Shown here piece by piece: positions 53,080 to 61,955 of a DNA stretch of 64,000 bases. Every line of letters begins with the position of its first letter. Positions within the stretch are counted from its first letter, which is position 1. The position numbers and the translations under genes were made by a program. The stretch is taken from assembly GCF_000316645.1 (NCBI RefSeq), contig NC_019684.1, positions 5,182,001 through 5,246,000 of the forward strand. Reading direction: 5' to 3'. Under the pieces are notes generated by a model. That model was given only the letters and a program-made list of their open reading frames with translations, did not search any database and had not been told where the DNA came from. Source of the stretch: Nostoc sp. PCC 7524. Its GTDB lineage: Bacteria > Cyanobacteriota > Cyanobacteriia > Cyanobacteriales > Nostocaceae.

Positions 53080-53175
53080 ATGACTGCTCATGACCTGTTA
53101 ATGCTAGTAACACTACTGAGTCCCGGTATCTTGCTATCAGTTTTGATTATGGCGAGTTTTGCCGCAGGTGGCTGA
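53080..53175 (+). CDS. 31-residue membrane peptide
   Basis: ATG 53080 to TGA 53173-53175. The product is a single hydrophobic segment, beginning MTAHDLLMLVTLLSPGILL and ending ASFAAGG. GGAG at 53068-53071 lies 8 bases before the ATG, one of the best ribosome binding sites in this area. It resembles in style the one-helix subunits of photosynthetic and NDH complexes, but I cannot match it to a named one. It is followed 134 bases later by the dehydrogenase gene. Confidence 0.6.
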   Translation: MTAHDLLMLVTLLSPGILLSVLIMASFAAGG

Positions 53176-53308
53176 TTGTTAGATCCGGGTATAGGGAGTA
53201 GAGAACTTGGTGAACTATCAATTTCCTACTCCCTGATTTACCATCAAAAGATGGAAAAACGATGTCTACAACGCGCTACGCCTACGCTGTACTAAAGGAA
53301 CGTAAACA

Positions 53309-54187
53309 ATGAAGGTGGCATTTCTGGGAACTGGACTCATGGGACTACCAATGGCCCAAAGATTGTTAGCAGCAAATATAGAGGTAGTTGCCTACAACCG
53401 CACCCCAGAAAAACTAGCACCCTTGCAAGCAGCTGGTGCGGAAGTTGTTACACACCCCCGCTATGCCATTCGGGATGCTGAGTGCGTCATTCTTATGCTG
53501 ACTAATGCCGCCGCCATCTATCATGTATTGCTTTCAGATACTTCTTGGCGCACCCTAGCAGGGCGGACGATTATCCAAATGGGAACAATTACCCCTACCC
53601 AAAGCCAAGAAATTCGAGATTCTGTAGTTGGTGGCGGTGGTGAATATATGGAAGCACCCGTATTGGGTAGTATCCCCGAAGCTAAAGCAGGTGAGCTAAA
53701 GGTGATGGTAGGTGCTAAACCCGAACAGTATCAACGTTACTTAGATTTACTCAAAAACTTTGATCCAGAACCAGTCTTAATCGGGCCAGTTGGAACTGCC
53801 TCGGCGCTGAAATTAGCCTTAAATCAACTAATTGCATCTTTAACTACTAGCTTTGCCCTGAGCTTGGCTTTTGTACAGCGTCAGGGTGTTGATGTGGACT
53901 TGTTTATGCAAGTCTTACGCGACAGTGCGCTTTATGCACCTACCTTTGACAAAAAGCTGTCAAGGATGTTAGCTGATGACTACAGCCAGCCGAATTTTCC
54001 CACCAAGCACCTACTGAAAGATACAGATTTGTTTATTTCCGAAGCCCAATCTCTAGGTTTGGATCTCAGCACTATTGAAACTGTACAGAAAATTTTGCAA
54101 ACAGCAATGAAAATGTCATTTGCAAATGATGATTACTCGTCCCTATTTTCTGTAATTAAAGATTGGGGAGAGATGAGTGGAGGGTAG
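53309..54187 (+). CDS. NAD(P)-dependent beta-hydroxyacid dehydrogenase
   Basis: A 292-residue enzyme of the 3-hydroxyisobutyrate/glyoxylate-reductase type. The N-terminal Rossmann motif is VAFLGTGLMGLPMA, the substrate region EAPVLGSIPEAKAGELKVMVG, and the catalytic Lys lies in ALKLALNQL. An AAGGA sequence precedes the ATG. It may reduce succinic semialdehyde or glyoxylate (GLYR-like), but the substrate cannot be read from the sequence. Confidence 0.9.
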   Translation: MKVAFLGTGLMGLPMAQRLLAANIEVVAYNRTPEKLAPLQAAGAEVVTHPRYAIRDAECVILMLTNAAAIYHVLLSDTSWRTLAGRTIIQMGTITPTQSQEIRDSVVGGGGEYMEAPVLGSIPEAKAGELKVMVGAKPEQYQRYLDLLKNFDPEPVLIGPVGTASALKLALNQLIASLTTSFALSLAFVQRQGVDVDLFMQVLRDSALYAPTFDKKLSRMLADDYSQPNFPTKHLLKDTDLFISEAQSLGLDLSTIETVQKILQTAMKMSFANDDYSSLFSVIKDWGEMSGG

Positions 54188-54288
54188 GAAGAAGCAGAGA
54201 GAAGTCTGAGCGGAGGCTTCCTCCGATCAGAACTTCCCTGCGGGACGCTACGCGAACGGAGGGAGCAGGAGGAAAAACTAATTAATGA

Positions 54289-55647
54289 CTAAAGCAAAGG
54301 TAACAAGATTTCAAATTTCGTCCCCACACCTTGTTGAGAACTGAAATTGAGTTTACCTCCATGTCTGGCTGTGATAATTCGATAACTAACGGCTAAACTT
54401 GTCTCTTTATCGGCTCTTTTTTCGACGGAGAAAGTTTCTAGCATTTGTTTTTGTAAATCCTCAGCAATTCCTGGTCCATTATCAATAATACAAATTGAAA
54501 CCCAACGGGAATCTATTTTATCTGTTCCTTTGGCGGGTTGAGAAATAACTTCTGTAGTAATTTCAATCGTTGATTTCTTGGTATTTGTACTGTTTTTTGG
54601 TTGTAATTGTTGTCGCACTGCTTCATCTAGTAAACTATCTACAGATTGACTTAAAATATTCATGAAAACTTGGTTTAACTGTCCCATAAAGCAAGACACT
54701 GGCGGGATTTTACCATAGTTTTTAATAATGGTAATTTCTCCTTTTAAACGGCTTTTAATTAAAATCACAATACTATCAATACAAGCGTGTAAGTCTACTG
54801 GCTTAGGATAAACTGCATCAATATGACAAAAATTTTGTAAGCTGGTGACAAGTTTTTTTAATCGCTCTGCTCCAGTACGGGCGCTAGTTATAGCTTTAGA
54901 TAAATCCTGTTCTAAATAATCAAATTCTATTTCTTCTTTGAGAGAGCCAATCATCTCAGAACCTTGAGGAGAAATATTTTCGTAAGCTGCTATCAGTTTG
55001 AGTAAATCTTGGCTGTAACTAGAAATATGTGTTAAGTTACCCCAAATAAAACCTACCGGATCTAAAATTTCGTGGGCTACCCCATCTACTAACCTGCCCA
55101 AGCTAGCCATTTTATCATTTTGAATCATTTGGGCTTGGCTGCGTTCATAGCGCACTTGAGTTTCTATGCCACGAATTTGCCAAGCTGCAATATTTAGTTC
55201 ATGGGTATCTAATAATTTGTAGATATTATCTGCTGTTTGAACTACAATTGGTTCTGCTAAAAATTCAGGCGATCGCCTCAGATTATGGTGCATCGCTGTT
55301 AAGATAGGCGTTGTCTCAGGTAGCAACAAAATCGCTGTCCGGGCGTAACTGTAGAGAACATCAAGGGGTTCTTTGGTAAATAAATCTTGTCCGTAGGGAC
55401 GGATCAAGAACTCTAGGAGTCGTCGCCGGGAAATCATCCCCATGAAATTACCCTGTTCCACTAAAATAACCCCAGGCAGTAAGGGATATTTGTCAAAATA
55501 CTTAGCTACTTCTGCACCGATGCAGCTAACTTCCACCTGAAAAGTGTACATGGGTAGTTCTAGTAGGGTGGAATCTAAACTGAGATCGCGATCGCTACCC
55601 ACGGATAACACGGGTGAAGATATTTGGTAACAAAACTCTTGTGACAC
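54289..55647 (-). CDS. Sensor histidine kinase with degenerate ATP-binding motifs
   Basis: A 452-residue protein from GTG 55647. The N-terminal ~165 residues resemble a CBS-like ligand module (VILVEQGNFMGMISRRRLLEFL). A coiled linker leads to an H box with VAHEILDPVGF; its His is the phosphorylation site. The N box reads FMNILSQSVDSL, the G1 box DNGPGI is intact, but the G2 box usually reading TGLGL is ETSLAV. No membrane helix is present. No response regulator lies beside it. Activity may be reduced or altered. Confidence 0.85.
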   Translation of the reverse strand: MSQEFCYQISSPVLSVGSDRDLSLDSTLLELPMYTFQVEVSCIGAEVAKYFDKYPLLPGVILVEQGNFMGMISRRRLLEFLIRPYGQDLFTKEPLDVLYSYARTAILLLPETTPILTAMHHNLRRSPEFLAEPIVVQTADNIYKLLDTHELNIAAWQIRGIETQVRYERSQAQMIQNDKMASLGRLVDGVAHEILDPVGFIWGNLTHISSYSQDLLKLIAAYENISPQGSEMIGSLKEEIEFDYLEQDLSKAITSARTGAERLKKLVTSLQNFCHIDAVYPKPVDLHACIDSIVILIKSRLKGEITIIKNYGKIPPVSCFMGQLNQVFMNILSQSVDSLLDEAVRQQLQPKNSTNTKKSTIEITTEVISQPAKGTDKIDSRWVSICIIDNGPGIAEDLQKQMLETFSVEKRADKETSLAVSYRIITARHGGKLNFSSQQGVGTKFEILLPLL

Positions 55648-56366
55648 GGTAGACTTAGATGTTGATTAACGCTGGCAAAGAATAGGCTAATATTTTAGCG
55701 GCTATAGTTAATGCTCATATTACAGGCAGTCCTAATGAATTTTATTTCATAGACAGGTATGAAAGAGAGGCTAGCTACTTATCACTCACCGCTCATCACT
55801 CATCACGCTCAATTCAGGGAAATCACCCATAGATAAATTCCGAAGAGTTTTCGCAAAAATACTTAAACATAATTGGCAAGTTTTTTCCAGATTGGCCTTG
55901 CAGTTTGAGAGTTTTTATAGTAGAAATTCAACCAAACCTCAAATTTGATTGACCTATAACTAGCTAAAATCATCGATATTAACAACTCACAGCGATCCCC
56001 AAATGTTTAAAGACTATGAATCCTTGATGAAAATGCCCAGAAGTTAACACACTTAAGACTCAATTTGCAGTAAGTATAAATATTAGGTAATAAAACGTTA
56101 TCTAGTTAGATGGTTAATCAGCAAATTTGGAACTATTCTAGAGGTTCACCAATCTTAGGTAAGGTTATCGCTAGTAAATCCACGTAAATATAAATAACCA
56201 TTAACCGCGAGAAAATGCCAATAGTGCTTCAGGGTAACACTAAGATGAATATCAACATCTATGTTTTGAATATGTTGCATCCCACCTAAATTGTGTTTGA
56301 TCCCCATTCCGATAGAATGACTAGGCATAAACTAAAAAATCCAAACCGCTTTTGACTGCAACACCC
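55648..56366. other. Long intergenic region, no gene seen
   Basis: 719 bases between divergent kinase and permease genes, AT-rich. CATCACTCA-type repeats lie near 55780-55808. No convincing frame, RNA motif, NtcA box or Zur-like box was recognised. It is long enough to hold promoters for both genes or a small RNA. Confidence 0.5.
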
Positions 56367-57422
56367 ATGAATCAACTGAACAATGGTTTCACTATATTTT
56401 TGAGTCTGCTAGTCGAGGCGATGCCTTTTTTGCTGATAGGGGTATTATTCTCTAGTTTGCTGCTATTTTTTGTAGATGAGCGTAAATTAGTAGAAAAAAT
56501 GCCCAAAAACCCTGTTTTGGGAGCTTTAGTTGGCAGTCTGGTTGGCTTTTTGTTTCCAGTGTGTGAGTGTGGCAACGTACCAGTAGCTAGGCGCTTGCTG
56601 ATGCAAGGAGTACCCACACCTGTAGCAGTTGGTTTTCTACTAGCAGCACCAACCATCAACCCGATTGTCATTTGGGCTACGTGGACAGCATTTCGAGATC
56701 AGCCAGAAATAGTTGTTCTACGAGTAGTATTTTCTCTGTTAATTGCTACTATTATTGGTTTTGTTTTCAGTTTTCAAACAGACTTACAGCCCATAGTTCA
56801 ACCAGCGATCGCCCGATATTTGAAATTTAATTCCCCCCCCAAACCTGAAACAAAACGCCGGGGCAAATTGCCACCAGGACAGCAAGCCACGAATACACCA
56901 AATATTTTACGTTCTGGGACTTATATTTTGGGCGGTAGAGCCGGGATAACCACAAGGTTAGATGCTAATTTAACCCCAGACAATGAAGTTGCCAGTAGCG
57001 CCAATAAACCAACAGCAGACAAACTCCGACTAGCCCTAGATAACGCCATCCAAGAGTTGCGGGAATTAGGCGGAGTGATGGTGTTAGGAAGTGCGATCGC
57101 GGCGGCAATTCAAGTCCTAGCACCCCGCGATTTGATCCTCAGTCTCGGCGCTGGTCCCATTAGCTCCATTTTAGTGATGCTAGTGTTAGCCGCAGTCGTA
57201 TCAATTTGTTCCACAGTCGATTCCTTTTTTGCCCTATCTTTCGCCTCGACTTTCAGTAGTGGTTCGTTAGTAGCATTTCTCGTATTTGGGCCGATGATTG
57301 ACATCAAAAGCGTTGGCTTGATGTTATCCATGTTCAAACCCAAAACTATCTTCTACCTCTTCGCCCTAGCAGGACAACTAACATTTTTGTTCACCCTGTT
57401 CGTTAACTTGCACGTATTTTGA
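56367..57422 (+). CDS. DUF318/PF03773-type permease
   Basis: A 351-residue membrane protein with about eight helices in two halves separated by a hydrophilic loop (residues ~150-225). The motif PVCECGNVPVARRLL with two Cys in the first half and SICSTVDSFFALSF in the second are typical of the ArsP/YraQ-like family. Some relatives export organoarsenicals. It is followed by a TIGR03943 protein, the usual partner in such pairs. The cargo is unknown. Confidence 0.87.
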   Translation: MNQLNNGFTIFLSLLVEAMPFLLIGVLFSSLLLFFVDERKLVEKMPKNPVLGALVGSLVGFLFPVCECGNVPVARRLLMQGVPTPVAVGFLLAAPTINPIVIWATWTAFRDQPEIVVLRVVFSLLIATIIGFVFSFQTDLQPIVQPAIARYLKFNSPPKPETKRRGKLPPGQQATNTPNILRSGTYILGGRAGITTRLDANLTPDNEVASSANKPTADKLRLALDNAIQELRELGGVMVLGSAIAAAIQVLAPRDLILSLGAGPISSILVMLVLAAVVSICSTVDSFFALSFASTFSSGSLVAFLVFGPMIDIKSVGLMLSMFKPKTIFYLFALAGQLTFLFTLFVNLHVF

Positions 57423-57561
57423 CATGGGGACTGGGGAGATGTAGCTTTAGCTTGTCTTACGATGGCGTAAGCCTACCCGTAGGGTGGGAAACAAGGAAGC
57501 CTGCTCCCGTGCTTTAAGTCCTCCTCTCCCAATAACGGCGGTTGCTACAAGTCGGGACGCA

Positions 57562-57603
57562 ATGCCTCTCCAATGCCCATTGACTAATGACTAATGACTA
57601 ATG
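57562..57603. repeat. TAATGAC heptamers supplying a start codon
   Basis: CCAATGCCCATTGAC is followed by three or four copies of TAATGAC; the last ATG is the start of the next gene. Confidence 0.85.
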
Positions 57604-58365
57604 ACTAAATCTCAAACCCCAAATCGTTTAATGCCCTGGTTGGATGTCTTAGCAATCACAGCTTGGGGCGTGTTGATGTTGAGATATTGGCTAACTGGCA
57701 AGCTGTACTTGTTGATTCACCCGAACTTCTTTGGATTAGTGGTAGCAGGTGGTATAGCTTTGATTGCCATCGGTTTATTGAAAGCCCAGGAACTGTGGCG
57801 ACAACGACGGCGACGACGTGAAGTGGCAGCAAATCCGCAACACATTAATTTTTTTGCTCCAGGTTTTGGTAGTAGCTTGCTGTTAATTTCAGCAATTCTA
57901 GGTTTAATCATTACACCGCAAGTATTTGCTAGTGATAAAGCACTACAAAAGGGTGTGACAGACTTATTAACAACATCTCGCATTCAACCCCAATCCTTTC
58001 GCGCTTCCATACGCCCAGAAGAGCGATCGCTTGTAGACTGGGTACGCACACTCAGTGTCTATCCTGAACCAGACGCATATACTGGTCAAAAAGTCAAAGT
58101 ACAAGGATTCGTCATCCACCCACCAGACATTGGCAAAGAGTATATATTTTTAGCCAGATTTGTCCTGACTTGTTGTGCCGCAGATGCTTATCCGATAGGA
58201 TTACCCGTCAAACTCACTAATGAACAAGAAAGATATTCTCCTGACACTTGGCTAGAAATAGAAGGGCAAATGGTTACAGAAACCTTAAATGGTAAACGTC
58301 AACTTACCATTGCCGCTAAATCTCTCAAAAAGATTCCCCAGCCAAAGAATCCCTACAGTTATTAG
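57601..58365 (+). CDS. TIGR03943-family permease-associated protein
   Basis: A 254-residue protein. Helices near residues 10-28, 40-60 and 85-105, then a soluble C-terminal domain with VQGFVIHPPDIG and FVLTCCAADAYPIG. The CC-AD motif is characteristic of the family. It works with PF03773 permeases in an uncharacterised transport system. The gap to the permease is 178 bases, repeat-filled; the next gene follows after 45. Confidence 0.87.
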   Translation: MTKSQTPNRLMPWLDVLAITAWGVLMLRYWLTGKLYLLIHPNFFGLVVAGGIALIAIGLLKAQELWRQRRRRREVAANPQHINFFAPGFGSSLLLISAILGLIITPQVFASDKALQKGVTDLLTTSRIQPQSFRASIRPEERSLVDWVRTLSVYPEPDAYTGQKVKVQGFVIHPPDIGKEYIFLARFVLTCCAADAYPIGLPVKLTNEQERYSPDTWLEIEGQMVTETLNGKRQLTIAAKSLKKIPQPKNPYSY

Positions 58366-58410
58366 ATGGGGGAGACAAGGGAGTAGAGAAATCACTATTG
58401 ACATTGACTA

Positions 58411-59901
58411 ATGACTACTAAAGCATTTCTCCAACCATTAGATCGTGTAGCGATCGCCTTCATGTTGCTGCTGAGTATAATGATTGGCTTCCTGATTTTG
58501 CAAGGCGATGTTGTCGCGGCTCGTGTGCGAGATTTTAGTTGGCAAAATCAACAAATTGGAGCAGAAGATATCTCTTTTACCTTCACCTTTAGCCGTCCAA
58601 TGGATGCTAAAAGTGTTGAGGATAACTTAAAAATTGAGCCACCTTTAGCGGGGAAATTCAGTTGGGTAGGGCGACGGATGGTCTATACTCTGTTGACACC
58701 AGCCCCCTATGGTGCGAATTATACAGTGCAGTTACAGGATGCAAAAGATAAGTTTTCCCAAAAAGAAGGCTCAAACCGAGTTATAGAACCGTTTATAGGC
58801 CAATTCCGCACACGCGATCGCGTCCTCCTGTACATAGGAGCCGAACAACAAGACAAGGGGCGCTTAGTTCTCTATAACTTGACTAAAGAACAAAAAACGT
58901 TACTTACCCCTAAAGATTTGGTAGTCATGGACTTTAAACCATTTCCGAATGGGGAAAAAATTCTCTTCTCGGCTCGTGCTAGCAATAACCAAGATTTACT
59001 CTCAGCGCAACTCTATACTGTCACTACAGGAATTGCTGCCAAAATTGACACCCCAACAGCCGCAGCAGGTAAAGTTGACTTAGTTTTAGATAATAAAGAC
59101 TATCAAAATCTCAAATTTGACTTGTCACCCGATGGTCAAACCATTGTTGTACAACGGGGTAATAGAAATAATCCCAGCGACTTTGGACTATGGTTTATGC
59201 CAGCCAGCAACCAACCTGGTGAAAGACCGAAACCTCAACGTGTGCAAAGCCAGCCAGGAGGAGACTTTTTAATTACTCCCGATAGCAAAGCCGTAGCCGT
59301 AGCCCAAGGACAAGGTGCAGCCATTCTTCCTCTACAACAAGATGCCAGCAAACCCCTAGATTTTCTACCACAGTTTGGTCTGGTGCAGGCATTCTCTAAA
59401 GATGGCTCTCAAGCTGCAATGGTCAAGTTTAATACAGATTTTACACGGGATTTATTTTTAGTCACAAACCAAGGTACACAGAAGCCTTTGTTAAAAACCA
59501 CAGGCTCTATTCTTAACTGCCAGTTCGATCCTGCTACACCTACGCTCTACTGCTTGTTGACACAACTTGTCTCTCAAACAGAGTACATAGAACAACCCTA
59601 CTTAGTGGCAATTGACCTCAAAACTCAACAGCAGAAACCATTGTTGGTGTTACCTGTAGAACAAAGAAATGTGCAGATGAGTCTAGCGCCCGATGGCTTG
59701 GCCTTGCTATTTGACCAAGTGGTTCCCCAAGCTAATCCTACTGCACCATCCGCCAACAACTTGAAAACCGACGATGGCGAGGCGATCGCTACCAGTAGTC
59801 TGTGGTTAATGCCCTTACTACCCATTTCTGACTCTGCTATTAGCACCATCAAACCGGAAAAGCTACCTTTAGTTGGATTTCATCCCCGGTGGTTGCCATA
59901 A
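58411..59901 (+). CDS. Membrane-anchored Big_5 (SbsA Ig-like) protein with beta-rich C-terminus
   Basis: A 496-residue protein. An N-terminal helix (VAIAFMLLLSIMIGFLILQ) anchors or exports it. Residues ~45-130 form an Ig-like Big_5 domain (FTFTFSRPMDAKSVEDNLKI). The rest has repeated blades with SPDG and PDS-type turns (LSPDGQTIVVQR, ITPDSKAVAVA, LAPDGLALLF), suggesting a TolB-like propeller. It may be a cell-envelope protein associated with the upstream permease pair. The ATG lies in a TTGACTAATGACTAC heptamer run. Confidence 0.8.
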   Translation: MTTKAFLQPLDRVAIAFMLLLSIMIGFLILQGDVVAARVRDFSWQNQQIGAEDISFTFTFSRPMDAKSVEDNLKIEPPLAGKFSWVGRRMVYTLLTPAPYGANYTVQLQDAKDKFSQKEGSNRVIEPFIGQFRTRDRVLLYIGAEQQDKGRLVLYNLTKEQKTLLTPKDLVVMDFKPFPNGEKILFSARASNNQDLLSAQLYTVTTGIAAKIDTPTAAAGKVDLVLDNKDYQNLKFDLSPDGQTIVVQRGNRNNPSDFGLWFMPASNQPGERPKPQRVQSQPGGDFLITPDSKAVAVAQGQGAAILPLQQDASKPLDFLPQFGLVQAFSKDGSQAAMVKFNTDFTRDLFLVTNQGTQKPLLKTTGSILNCQFDPATPTLYCLLTQLVSQTEYIEQPYLVAIDLKTQQQKPLLVLPVEQRNVQMSLAPDGLALLFDQVVPQANPTAPSANNLKTDDGEAIATSSLWLMPLLPISDSAISTIKPEKLPLVGFHPRWLP

Positions 59902-59923
59902 AAAAAGTTTAAAGTTCAATAGT

Positions 59924-59958
59924 AAAAGGCAAAATTATTTTGAATTTTTGCCTTTTTT
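59924..59958 (+). terminator. Rho-independent terminator
   Basis: AAAAGGCAAAA (59924-59934) pairs perfectly with TTTTGCCTTTT (59946-59956), with an 11-base loop and a T-run continuing after the stem. It lies 23 bases after the stop of the Big_5 gene. Confidence 0.85.
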
Positions 59959-60386
59959 ATTGTTTTTATGCAATATGTATTTGATAAATTAGATACAGCG
60001 ATAGTGTCTCTCCCAAGTGTGAATTTCTACCAGCGAGCTACTACCATATAACTGTTTACAACAGGCAAACCAGCATTCACCTAATATTAAGTATCTGTAC
60101 TGCTGTTTATATATCTGTAGCATTTAAACTCAAAACCCCCGCCATATCTCAGGTTGACGGGGGGTAAGTTCATAATGTTATAACGGCATCAGTTAGTAAT
60201 GCAGAATGGGGAACACTAATTAATGACTAATCACAATCACTCATCCTAGGGGAAAGTCTCACTTGGCTTCAAAATCAACCCCTAAGCCGTTGATAGGCAG
60301 TGCTTAACGATAGCAATGCCAAATATTTTTAAGTGGGTGGTTCAAGAGTGATAAATGAAGCTGACACCTCAAACTACAGGGCTGTG
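59959..60386. other. Intergenic region with a GC hairpin, no gene
   Basis: 428 bases. ACCCCCG (60135-60141) pairs with CGGGGGGT (60158-60165) in an otherwise AT-rich sequence. Its role is unknown; it lacks a T-tract. No further signal is recognised. Confidence 0.5.
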
Positions 60387-61928
60387 ATGGAATCTTTTAA
60401 TTCTTCTGATAATTCACTACAACCACAACAGACTATCTGTCCCTTCTATACAGTTGTACCTGCGGAAAATCCAACAGTTGCTAACTTGCCACTCCTCAAG
60501 CCAGCAGCAGATGAACAGTATCATACACAAGTTTCTGATGCTACCCAAGATACGACCAATCAACAAGATTGGGTTGTAGAACCTGATAGCTCTAAACAAA
60601 CCCAAGTTAATGACGAATTTCAAAAGCTGCTCGCACTCAATGCAGAATTACAGGCTGCGAATAACGAATTATATCAGCAAGTAGAACATCTTAAAGATGA
60701 TTTAGCTGAGTCAGAAAAGTCTTTACAGTGGCAGAAAACACGCTATAGCGTCACTGAGTCAATGCTTAATCAGCAAACTCAGGAACTATCTGCTGCCCAA
60801 GAACAGATTCAATCCCTATTCCAACAGTTAGAGACTACTACCCAAACTGTACAGCGTCAAGAAATTCTTATTGAAAGTTATAAAGCACAATTACAAATTA
60901 GCCAACAGCGCATTGCTCAGTTAGAGCGCGAATGCGCCTTATTACAAACTAACTATAACGAACAATCTCAACAGATCATACAGTCGGAAAATGCTTGTCG
61001 GGAGCTACGTACTAGGTTGATGCGACAACAACGCCAAACCTTACAATTTAAAGCAGCCCTAGAAAAATGTTTAGATACATCTATTCCTAGCGACGATTCC
61101 TCAGACTCATCTGCTAATAGTTTCTCAGAGAAAACCAGCTACAAAACCCGATTTACTAAAAAAGCTCGCTCTTTGTTCCCCAACGCCCAGCCCATTAAAC
61201 CTTGGACAGCAGAACCAGAAGCAGAATCCCCAGAACCAAATCATCCTCCTTTATGGAGTGAACCATCAGCACCCACTCCATTTAGCAGTCATTACACCGC
61301 TCCCCATCCCGCCAGTCCCCCCTCTCCGTCCCTCTGGAACTTGCCAGTCAAGGATCAGGAAGAACCACCCACCCCTGCACAGCCAACTGAGTCAACAGCA
61401 GTAATAGATGAGACTCCGATTACACCAGAAGAGGGTGCATCTGTGAGTCCATCCTCAGAATTAGATCAGCAAATAGATAGCTTGATTCAAATGTTTTTTG
61501 CTTCTCAGTCGGAGTCGGTAGCATCAGCAACACATATATCCGAGCGGAATTTAAACCAAAATTCAGTCGAGATACCCATCTTCAAAACCGGGGCTACCGA
61601 TGGAGCAGAGGATGAAACACCAGACACCAAACTAGAAGAGCCATCAGAACCATTAGTAGAAATCAGTCCGGACACAAGCACAACCTTATCATTCACTTTG
61701 TTTCCCAGTGAAAAAACTACTGAGGCACCCAAGAATCATGTTTTAGAAGACACAGAGATGAATGAAGTGGAATCATCATTGACTGATTTACCCCCTGATG
61801 TATTAAACGGATCTGCTGAGGATACCCAATCACCTTCACCGGTGGTTTATCCCCAGCGTTCACCCAAGAAACGTAAATCGTTAGCCTCAGTAGAACTACC
61901 GAATTTTAATAAGCCAAATGGTCAATAG
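60387..61928 (+). CDS. Coiled-coil protein with disordered Pro/Ser/Glu-rich tail
   Basis: 513 residues from ATG 60387; the frame is open to a GTG at 60333, so the start is uncertain. Residues ~70-230 are a coiled coil rich in Gln/Glu/Leu (LNAELQAANNELYQQVEHL and further heptads). The rest is acidic, low-complexity and likely disordered, ending with a basic KKRKS motif. There is no membrane segment or catalytic motif. Possibly a structural or adaptor protein; no family is recognised. Confidence 0.78.
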   Translation: MESFNSSDNSLQPQQTICPFYTVVPAENPTVANLPLLKPAADEQYHTQVSDATQDTTNQQDWVVEPDSSKQTQVNDEFQKLLALNAELQAANNELYQQVEHLKDDLAESEKSLQWQKTRYSVTESMLNQQTQELSAAQEQIQSLFQQLETTTQTVQRQEILIESYKAQLQISQQRIAQLERECALLQTNYNEQSQQIIQSENACRELRTRLMRQQRQTLQFKAALEKCLDTSIPSDDSSDSSANSFSEKTSYKTRFTKKARSLFPNAQPIKPWTAEPEAESPEPNHPPLWSEPSAPTPFSSHYTAPHPASPPSPSLWNLPVKDQEEPPTPAQPTESTAVIDETPITPEEGASVSPSSELDQQIDSLIQMFFASQSESVASATHISERNLNQNSVEIPIFKTGATDGAEDETPDTKLEEPSEPLVEISPDTSTTLSFTLFPSEKTTEAPKNHVLEDTEMNEVESSLTDLPPDVLNGSAEDTQSPSPVVYPQRSPKKRKSLASVELPNFNKPNGQ

Positions 61929-61955
61929 TTATAACTATTGACTGTTGACTATTGC

